From assembly GCA_023429685.1 (NCBI GenBank), contig JAEZDF010000037.1, forward strand, positions 1 through 7,669: a stretch of DNA of 7,669 bases, in the 5' to 3' direction. The notes under the pieces were generated by a model. The model saw only the letters and a list, made by a program, of their open reading frames with translations. It had not been told where the DNA came from and ran no database searches. Position 1 is the first letter of the stretch. Each line of letters opens with the position of its first letter. Below are positions 1-5,500 of the stretch, one piece after another. This DNA comes from Bacillota bacterium (lineage in GTDB: Bacteria; Bacillota; Clostridia; Oscillospirales; Ruminococcaceae). Made by a program: the position numbers and the translations under genes.

Positions 1-50
1 CGCAGGCTTTTTTTGCATACCAGCAAATCCTTAATTATCAGTCCCAGCAT
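1..50 (-). CDS. ABC-2 type transporter permease, N-terminal fragment (cut by window edge)
   Basis: Only the first 16 codons are present. They read MLGLIIKDLLVCKKSL and run off the left edge of the window. An amphipathic start of the form 'GLIIKDLL..KK' is typical of the ABC-2 permeases paired with YtrB/BcrA-like ATPases, where this stretch precedes the first membrane helix. The ATG (48-50) lies two bases after the stop of the ATPase gene. It has a G-rich Shine-Dalgarno (AAAGGGGG) inside the end of that gene at about 61-68, so translation is probably coupled. The inferred role is the membrane half of the exporter. The family call rests on a short peptide plus the neighbouring genes; the rest of the gene is needed to confirm it. 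Confidence 0.75.
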   Translation of the reverse strand, partial: MLGLIIKDLLVCKKSL

Positions 51-52
51 GG

Positions 53-919
53 CTACTTTACCCCCTTTGAATAAAACAGCATAATGTCATCGAGTGTGGC
101 ATTGTCTACCGTAAGCTCGGGGTGGCGTGCTTTGAGCTGCCTGCGGTCGTTGGTTAATGCTTCGCAGCCGAAGCTGTTCTTGCGCTTGGATACAATATAG
201 GACGAATCTAGGCGGTCGCTCTGGTTCTCTGAGCATTTTACCACGCCGTAATGCTCTAGAATGCTGTCCTTTGTGTCTGAGAATAGAATCTTACCCGAGC
301 TAATAAACGTAATATAATCCGCTACCTTTTCAAGGTCGGTCGTAATGTGCGACGACATCAAAACGGCGTGTGATTCATCCTGTATAAAGTCAAAGAACAC
401 ATCTAATATCTCACTGCGCACCACGGGGTCCAGCCCGCCGGTGGCTTCGTCAAGGATAAGCAGGCGAGGGTGATGTGACAGTGCCGCGGCGATGGAAAGC
501 TTCATCTTCATACCGCGCGAATAGTCCTTTACAACCTTCGTGTCCGGCAGGGAAAATCGGTCAAGGTAGGTTCGGTACAGTCGGTCGTCCCACTGACCTT
601 TGTAGATGTTGCGCAGGATGATGGCAATATCACGGGCGCACAGTGTTTCGTGAAAGCTGCTCTCGTCCAGCACCACGCCAAGCTGAGACTTAATCTCCTT
701 TTCATCCGTAATGTTATCCTGCCCGAAGACCCGTATGCTCCCTGCGTTACGCCGAACTAGGTTTAAAATCAGCTTGATTATGGTGGTTTTGCCCGCCCCA
801 TTCTCGCCGATTAGTCCCATAATCGAGCCTGCGGGTACTGAAAAGGTGACGTCGTCCAGCGCAAAGCCGGCATACTGCTTACACAGCCCTTGTATCTCCA
901 AGATATTCTGATAGCTCAT
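53..919 (-). CDS. ABC transporter ATP-binding protein (YtrB/BcrA-like)
   Basis: This 288-residue cytoplasmic ATPase would power an ABC-2 exporter by binding and hydrolysing ATP. Walker A is GENGAGKT at residues 38-45. The signature loop is a degenerate SRGMK at 134-138 in place of LSGGQ, Walker B is LLILDE at 153-158, the D-loop is GGLD at 161-164, and the switch histidine is H191. The Q-loop position appears to hold Asp85 (VVLDESSF), a variant common in this subfamily. About 75 residues beyond the core form a C-terminal extension. The ATG start (917-919) follows the regulator's stop by six bases and has GGGGAGG inside the end of the regulator gene. The permease starts two bases after this gene's stop. 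The substrate cannot be read from sequence; relatives handle peptides, antibiotics or cell-envelope stress. Confidence 0.93.
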   Translation of the reverse strand: MSYQNILEIQGLCKQYAGFALDDVTFSVPAGSIMGLIGENGAGKTTIIKLILNLVRRNAGSIRVFGQDNITDEKEIKSQLGVVLDESSFHETLCARDIAIILRNIYKGQWDDRLYRTYLDRFSLPDTKVVKDYSRGMKMKLSIAAALSHHPRLLILDEATGGLDPVVRSEILDVFFDFIQDESHAVLMSSHITTDLEKVADYITFISSGKILFSDTKDSILEHYGVVKCSENQSDRLDSSYIVSKRKNSFGCEALTNDRRQLKARHPELTVDNATLDDIMLFYSKGVK

Positions 920-925
920 GGTGTC

Positions 926-1300
926 CTATTCCTCCCCATATAAACATTGAATCATTTCGGTTAGCTGTAAAACGCTTAATCCCGCAATTCTTGCGGCGGA
1001 GATTGCCTTAGCAAGATGCCCTTCCACGGTCTTAAGCTGCTGTTCGCGAATCAGCTCGGTATTGTGCCTAGTAATAAAGCTGCCCTTGCCCGTGACTGAT
1101 GTGATAAACCCCTCACGCTCAAGCTCCTCATACGCGCGTTTGGTGGTAATCACGCTAATGCGCAGTTCCTTTGCAAGCAGGCGCATGGAAGGCAGCATGT
1201 CGCCCTCGTGCAGGGTGCCGTTTAGAATCAATCCCTTGATCTGTGAAACAATCTGCTCATAGATCGGCGTATCTCCGCTGTTGCTGATAATGATGTCCAC
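926..1300 (-). CDS. GntR-family transcriptional regulator, YtrA subfamily
   Basis: This 124-residue protein has an N-terminal GntR winged helix-turn-helix at residues 11-76. It includes the hallmark LPSMRLLAKELRISVITTKR (37-56) and the wing TGKGSFI (70-76). The remaining 48 residues form two helices, far too short for a FadR or UTRA effector domain. That is the YtrA pattern, in which the tail mainly dimerises. It is first in an operon with the ATPase and permease, the usual arrangement for YtrA regulators that repress their own transporter until a cell-envelope signal arrives. The start is GTG at 1298-1300, chosen because GGAGGTGA (1305-1312) sits at the right distance and no nearer ATG fits. 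A palindrome over the operon promoter is the probable binding site. Confidence 0.93.
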   Translation of the reverse strand: MDIIISNSGDTPIYEQIVSQIKGLILNGTLHEGDMLPSMRLLAKELRISVITTKRAYEELEREGFITSVTGKGSFITRHNTELIREQQLKTVEGHLAKAISAARIAGLSVLQLTEMIQCLYGEE

Positions 1301-1304
1301 CCGG

Positions 1305-1312
1305 TCACCTCC
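1305..1312 (-). promoter_or_regulatory. Ribosome binding site fixing the GTG start of the GntR gene
   Basis: GGAGGTGA on the minus strand lies four bases before the GTG (about seven from the GGAGG core). It is a near-complete anti-16S match and settles the non-ATG start. Confidence 0.8.
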
Positions 1313-1320
1313 GAACCGAT

Positions 1321-1347
1321 TATTGTATATATACTATATACACAATA
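1321..1347. promoter_or_regulatory. 27-bp palindromic operator of the GntR-ABC operon
   Basis: The 27 bases centred on 1334 form an inverted repeat with TATTG/CAATA ends. Only one pair of symmetric positions fails to match (1327/1341), plus the odd central base. The repeat overlaps the -10 element and the predicted transcription start of the regulator operon, where a bound dimer would block RNA polymerase. AT-rich TGTA...TACA-type palindromes are usual for YtrA-type GntR proteins. The palindrome is seen directly; its being the target of the adjacent regulator is inference. Confidence 0.72.
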
Positions 1348-1372
1348 TAATCAGTTTAATCGCGTTTGTCAA
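1344..1372 (-). promoter_or_regulatory. Sigma-A promoter of the GntR-ABC operon
   Basis: On the minus strand the -35 is TTGACA (1367-1372), a perfect consensus. The spacer is 17 bp, and the -10 is TATATT (1344-1349), with one mismatch to TATAAT. Transcription would start near 1337, inside the palindrome and about 25 bases before the Shine-Dalgarno. So strong a promoter under an operator fits a gene set that is silenced by its own repressor and released quickly. Confidence 0.83.
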
Positions 1373-1375
1373 TAT

Positions 1376-1419
1376 AAAAAATAACCCTTGCGCAAAATTT
1401 TTTGCGCAAGGGTTATTTT
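1376..1419 (-). terminator. Rho-independent terminator of thpR
   Basis: A perfect inverted repeat has arms ATAACCCTTGCGCAAAA (1381-1397) and its complement (1400-1416), and it extends into flanking A and T runs. It begins about ten bases after the thpR stop codon. On the minus strand the stem is followed by a run of six T's and then ATATT, as expected for an intrinsic terminator. The hairpin is symmetrical and could also act on plus-strand transcripts, but no plus-strand gene precedes it. Its T-run lies next to the -35 of the GntR operon, so it separates the two transcription units in very little space. Confidence 0.85.
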
Positions 1420-1428
1420 GCGTACCGT

Positions 1429-1968
1429 TTAGGAAGAAAGCGTTTTTGTGTGGATGCGCGTATAGGTCAGCACCCCGTCCACACGCTCGGACTTCATTAA
1501 GTCAATGCCGGTTACCGGCACGCGGATAACACCTGATTGTCGCGCTAGCCCCTCTCGGTCAAAATCTGCGGGCAGGTGTAGCTCCCGCGCAAGCGTCAGG
1601 TGGGGTCGGTACTGTCGTGTCTCTACCGAGAACCCTGCCTGCGACAACCGTTCGCTCAACTGGTTGTAGACAGACAGCAGTGGCAAGCACCTGTTTACAC
1701 CCACCCAAAAGATTTCGCCGTTGTCGCGCGCAAAGCGTCCGACGCCGTTTAGCTCCAGTGTAAACGGGTTTTCGTTTATCTGGTCTACCGCTTGTTTTAC
1801 GCTGTGCACACGCCCGGCGTCAATCTCGCCCAAAAAACAAAGGGTCAGGTGCAGGTTTTGCCGTCGGGTAAAACTGCCCCCGAGCGCAGCATCCTTTAAG
1901 GCATCGATGATACCACACAGCCGATTTTTGACCGCCTCGTCAAAGCGGATGGCAGTAAACAGTCGCAA
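1429..1968 (-). CDS. thpR: RNA 2',3'-cyclic phosphodiesterase / 2'-5' RNA ligase family protein (ThpR)
   Basis: This 179-residue protein belongs to the 2H phosphoesterase superfamily. The two catalytic motifs are HLTL at residues 40-43 (followed by CFLGE) and HLTL at 123-126. They are spaced as in bacterial ThpR/LigT, and the length is standard for the family. The usual N-terminal RLFTAI..D and the central FWVGV strand (87-91) are also present. The enzyme opens 2',3'-cyclic phosphates on RNA ends and can reversibly join tRNA halves through 2'-5' bonds in vitro; its role in the cell is unclear. The start is TTG at 1966-1968, supported by AGAGGAGGG seven bases upstream; no ATG is suitable. It has its own promoter and terminator, so it is probably a single-gene transcript unrelated in function to its neighbours. 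Confidence 0.93.
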   Translation of the reverse strand: MRLFTAIRFDEAVKNRLCGIIDALKDAALGGSFTRRQNLHLTLCFLGEIDAGRVHSVKQAVDQINENPFTLELNGVGRFARDNGEIFWVGVNRCLPLLSVYNQLSERLSQAGFSVETRQYRPHLTLARELHLPADFDREGLARQSGVIRVPVTGIDLMKSERVDGVLTYTRIHTKTLSS

Positions 1969-1974
1969 GCGGCA

Positions 1975-1983
1975 CCCTCCTCT
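1975..1983 (-). promoter_or_regulatory. Ribosome binding site fixing the TTG start of thpR
   Basis: AGAGGAGGG on the minus strand contains GGAGG seven bases before TTG. The family-typical N-terminus begins exactly at this codon, so the rare start is well supported. Confidence 0.78.
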
Positions 1984-2027
1984 ATGCTTGTTTAGTCTTT
2001 TACAAAGAGATAATCGCTCTTAAAAGC

Positions 2028-2056
2028 ATTATAGCAAGCAGTAAGGCTTTACGCAA
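2028..2056 (-). promoter_or_regulatory. Promoter of thpR
   Basis: On the minus strand the -35 is TTGCGT (2051-2056). It is followed by a 17-bp spacer and a perfect -10, TATAAT (2028-2033), with an upstream TGC that makes it an extended -10. Transcription would start near 2021, leaving a leader of about 50 bases before the TTG start. Confidence 0.75.
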
Positions 2057-2073
2057 TCCAACCCATCGCATTA

Positions 2074-2106
2074 CAAAAGCATCGCGCGACCTGCTCTTTG
2101 CTTTTG
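2074..2106 (-). terminator. Possible weak hairpin after the small minus-strand gene
   Basis: CAAAAGCA and TGCTTTTG form an 8-bp perfect stem with a 17-base loop, starting 14 bases after the stop of the 53-residue ORF. There is no clear T-run after it on the minus strand, so it is at best a weak terminator or an RNA-stabilising hairpin. Readthrough into thpR is possible. Confidence 0.3.
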
Positions 2107-2120
2107 GTTACCCTATGCAG

Positions 2121-2282
2121 CTATTTGTCGCCGCGGGTATAGTTTTCGGCATAGGCGTACACATCGTCGGGGGCGTTCATATTGTTTGCCCGCTGGCGGA
2201 TGGTCTCCTGCACATAGTCGGGGAGCGAAAAAAAGAAGTTTTGCAGGGCTTTGTCCTGCAGCAGCAGTTGATCAAGTGGCAT
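2121..2282 (-). CDS. Small conserved-looking protein of unknown function (53 aa)
   Basis: A complete ORF starts at ATG (2280-2282) and stops at TAG (2121-2123). A textbook AAGGAGAT Shine-Dalgarno (2287-2294) lies five bases before the start. The protein is acidic and soluble with no membrane segment. It begins MPLDQLLLQDKALQNFFFSL, contains PDYVQETIRQRANN (residues 21-34), and ends YAYAENYTRGDK (42-53). The pattern 'F..LP..V...I..R...I....D...YAE....GD' matches small uncharacterised proteins I recall from Clostridia, which carry no assigned function. Its codon use resembles its neighbours and the predicted peptide is mostly helical, both in favour of a real gene. It lies just upstream of thpR on the same strand, but nothing ties the two functionally. 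Confidence 0.8.
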   Translation of the reverse strand: MPLDQLLLQDKALQNFFFSLPDYVQETIRQRANNMNAPDDVYAYAENYTRGDK

Positions 2283-2286
2283 AAAT

Positions 2287-2294
2287 ATCTCCTT
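2287..2294 (-). promoter_or_regulatory. Ribosome binding site of the 53-aa ORF
   Basis: AAGGAGAT on the minus strand, five to eight bases before ATG, is the main evidence that this short frame is translated rather than the overlapping plus-strand frame. Confidence 0.75.
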
Positions 2295-2337
2295 CTCTGT
2301 TTACCGTTTTACGGCATGGTTTATTGAATCCTACCTA

Positions 2338-2366
2338 TAAATAGCTTTCGCCAATTCTTGTGTAAA
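2338..2366 (-). promoter_or_regulatory. Candidate promoter of the 53-aa ORF
   Basis: On the minus strand TTTACA (2361-2366), a 17-bp spacer and TATTTA (2338-2343) give a partial match to the sigma-A consensus, about 45 bases before the ribosome binding site. The hexamers are imperfect in an AT-rich stretch, so the call is tentative. Confidence 0.35.
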
Positions 2367-2483
2367 ATACGCGCAAATACCTATAACAAAAATTTGAAAA
2401 TAGATGAAATGCGCTGATTATTCTCGGGAAAAGCTTCAATAATAAACGTATATAAATTGGACTGGCTTCATATATTTAGCTGG

Positions 2484-2550
2484 TGGCTGTCCGCTATTTG
2501 CCAAGATAGTAATGCTGACGAGATAAACAGCCAAAAAGCAAAGCGGATAG
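2484..2550 (+). promoter_or_regulatory. Possible pseudoknotted RNA leader of the VWA gene
   Basis: Segment A TGGCTGT (2484-2490) is perfectly complementary to A' ACAGCCA (2527-2533). Segment B CCGCT..TTGC (2491-2501) is complementary to B' GCAAAGCGG (2538-2546), with five and four pairs around a small bulge. The order A-B-A'-B' is that of a pseudoknot. The element ends about 20 bases before the Shine-Dalgarno AGAGGTG (2568-2574), a place where folding could control translation. I could not match it to a known riboswitch class, and pairings this short can arise by chance. Confidence 0.3.
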
Positions 2551-2578
2551 TATGTGTGTTTGAAAAGAGAGGTGCCTT

Positions 2579-5500
2579 GTGATGCAACACATCCTAAAAA
2601 AACCTGTAACCCAAAAATTGTTTGCAATTATTACGGCAGCCATAATGTTCTTGTGTGCGGGCTTTTCGGGATATGCCGCAGACGGCGAAGGACAGGGAAA
2701 AGCGCACAACCTGACTGTCAGCACACAGGACGTGCTGTCGGCGCTTGCGTTGGGTGCGCTGACCGCCGAGGAGACGGCGGAGTATGTCGTCGAGGTTCCC
2801 GCGGCGGTAGTTACGGGAGAGAGTGAGCAGCCCCCTGCGCCCGATGACCCCGCAATAGAACAAAAGGATGACAAGCCCTACGACGGTACTTCGGCGCAGC
2901 CTGCCGAGGGGGATGTATTGTCGCAGTCGGCTTCGAGCGCGGGCGAATCTGCTGAGGGTCAAGGCGAGAGCGAAGCTGCCCCAAGCCAGAGTGAGGGTGA
3001 ATCGGGCGAGAATCAGGACGAGTCCTCCAAGGGATCCTCGCAGCCCGAAAGCAGCAACACCTCGCAACCCGAAAGTAGTGAGATTTCCGAATCGGAAGCA
3101 CCCAAGCAGGATGCTCCCGCACAGGTATTTTGTTATCAGCTGGATAAGACCGTCATTGCGGTGCTTGAGCGCGTAAAGCTGCCCTTTGGCAGCAGCCTGA
3201 TGAAGGCGCAGCTTGCCCAAGGGCTTGTTGGGCAGCGGCTGGTTCGCTTTTTTGACAACGGCGAGATAGACGCAACGGATTGTCAGGCAATTGTTGTGAT
3301 TGACCCTGCGTCAGAACAGGTGAAGGTGGTTGCCGTTAACCCACACGAGAGCGGTACACAATCCTTGCTTTTGAATATTGTGGATGAAAACGGGCAGCCG
3401 CTGCGCGTAAACGACGCGCTGCAAAACGGCATGACCGCGGACAAAAAGGTGCTGGACGGCACCGTGGGCGATGCAGACCTGCCCGACAATGCCCTAATCG
3501 AGGTGCTTGAGATAAACTACGCGCAAAACGCGCAGAGTAGCACCCCCACCAATACAAGCAGCGCGCAGGAGGAAACATCATCCGAGCCTGCCGAGGTGAC
3601 GTCCTCGGTCGTAGAAGTCCCCAGTGTGCAAAACACCATTGCGCCCAAGGCGATGAGCACGGGGCAGACCGAGCCGGCGAGCTTAGACGCTTCTTCTCAG
3701 GAGCAAACAAGCTCTGAGGAAACGCCCTCTGAGGTCACAAGCTCAGAGCAGGCTAACCCGTCGTCCGATGTTCCGGGCGGCTCCTCCGAGCCTTCAGAAG
3801 ACACTCCGTCCTCCAAGCTGTCGCCCGACCCGATTGAGCAAGAGATAAAGACCACCATTCTGCTGCTAAGCCCCACCAGTGAAAAGCTGGAGTTCAGTGC
3901 GTTTGCGGCGGTGCCTATCGAGGTTGGTGCCGGTTTCTCGGCTACGACGGCAACGGTAAGCAGTGCATTTGACGTTAATACCGTGCAGCGCAGCAAAACC
4001 GCGCAGTTGGTTTCGGAGCAGGATAGAACCTATCAGATTAACCTTGCCGCTTGGGCGGCGGCACAGCCGGTTTCACCGGTGGATATTGTGCTGGTGCTCG
4101 ATGCCTCGGGCAGCATGCCGTGGTTGATGACCACCCCCGCGACCCGTACAACGGTAAGCGGACTGCCTAACCCCAATCAACAGGGATACCCACATCCGGA
4201 GCCCAGACAGTATGACTTTGACTACTACAAGTATTTTGTGTTGGCGGATGGCGAGTACCGCCCCATCGAATATCTCAAGCAGGTACCGCCCGGTTATAGC
4301 GGAACAGTGCAGGGAGCGGGCTGGTACCGTATAGAATCGACGAGCACCGGAGAAAAGAGCATTAAAGCAGAAAAGCTTACAGGTAACACGGCGGTTTATG
4401 TCAAAGGGGAAAATGACAAGACCAAGCTCGACATGCTCAAGGAGTCGGCGATGGACTTTGTGGCAAACGTCGCTGCCACCTCTTCGCAGAGTCGTATTGC
4501 GGTCGTTACCTTTAGCAACACGGGTAATACCCTGCTGGGGCTTACACAACTCAGTTCCACCGGTGTGGCGTCGGTCAGGGGCGCAATCCAGAATATTCGT
4601 TTGACCGGCAATACCAACCACGCAGCGGGCTTAACGCAGGCAAAAAATATCATCGACAGCATTCCCGGTGCCAGCACCCGGAGCAAGTACGTTATTTTGT
4701 TCACCGACGGGCAACCGGTGGGCGGTAGCACCGAGCAACAGGCGAAAGACGTTGCCACTCCGTTAAAAGCTAAATGCACACTATTTACCATCGGTCTGTA
4801 CGGCGGTGGACTCACCTCAACACAGGTGAGCGACTTAGAAGGCTTTTTGAAGTCGCTTGCCACCTCGGCATCGCATTATTATAACGCAACATCATCAGGG
4901 CTTGGCAATGTGTTTGGCACCATCTTTGCAAATATCGTAAACGGGCTTACGGGGGCTGTTATTACCGACGTGGTAAACGAGCGCTTTACCCTGACCGAGG
5001 CGAGTAAAAGCGCGTTGTTAGGAAGCGGCGCCGTGATAACCACAGACAGCACAGGGCGCGACGTGATTACGTGGAACCACCAGACCATACCCGCTTCGGG
5101 CGGCGAAGCCTCGGGCTGGAAGCGCAGCTTTGTGGTCAAGGCACGGGATAACTACGTGGGCGGCAACAACGTGCCCACCAACAGTGAGGGCTCACAGATT
5201 ACCCATCCTAACTATCCAAGTTTCTCCCTTGCATTTACCAGCCCGATTGTAGATGTTCCGCTTCGGTTCGACTTAGCGGCAAAGGATGCGTACCTTTATA
5301 TCGGTGACGCCGTGGCGGCCGATTCTGAAAAGGTAAAACTGCTTAGTGAGCCAACCGCTACCGCGTGGCAGACCTATGGCGATACGCAGATTGCCTATTC
5401 GCTGCGGTCAAACGTTACTCAGCCTAATAACGTCTGGCGACCCGCAGAGGATACCCAATACCATCTGGCGGCAACAGTCACGCCAGTCAGTACAGACGGA

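Larger units (their letters stand above)
2283..2578. other. Divergent intergenic region between the small ORF and the VWA operon
   Basis: These 296 bases hold no convincing gene. The left half is AT-rich and must carry the promoters for both directions. For the plus strand the best candidate is TTGAAA (2394-2399) with a 16-bp spacer and GATTAT (2416-2421), which is weak; TATAAA at 2451-2456 lacks a -35. The right half (2484-2550) contains the interleaved complementary segments listed separately. If the plus-strand candidate is right, the VWA operon has a leader of roughly 150 bases, long enough for RNA-based control. Confidence 0.5.

Noticed and set aside
2115..2327. 70-residue plus-strand ORF
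   Set aside because: It overlaps the 53-residue minus-strand ORF, lacks a ribosome binding site and has an unstructured sequence; the minus-strand frame is far better supported.
2484..2550. c-di-GMP-I (GEMM) or c-di-GMP-II riboswitch
   Set aside because: GCAAAG is present, but the other conserved segments and the paired-hairpin layout of class I are missing, and class II does not align by eye.
2494..3220. Long minus-strand ORFs opposite the start of the VWA gene
   Set aside because: They mirror the Ser/Glu-rich, GC-biased coding of the plus strand, have odd composition and no ribosome binding sites.
3697..5139. Minus-strand ORFs opposite the VWA region
   Set aside because: They are shadows of the 1253-codon gene, which has a signal peptide and complete domain motifs.
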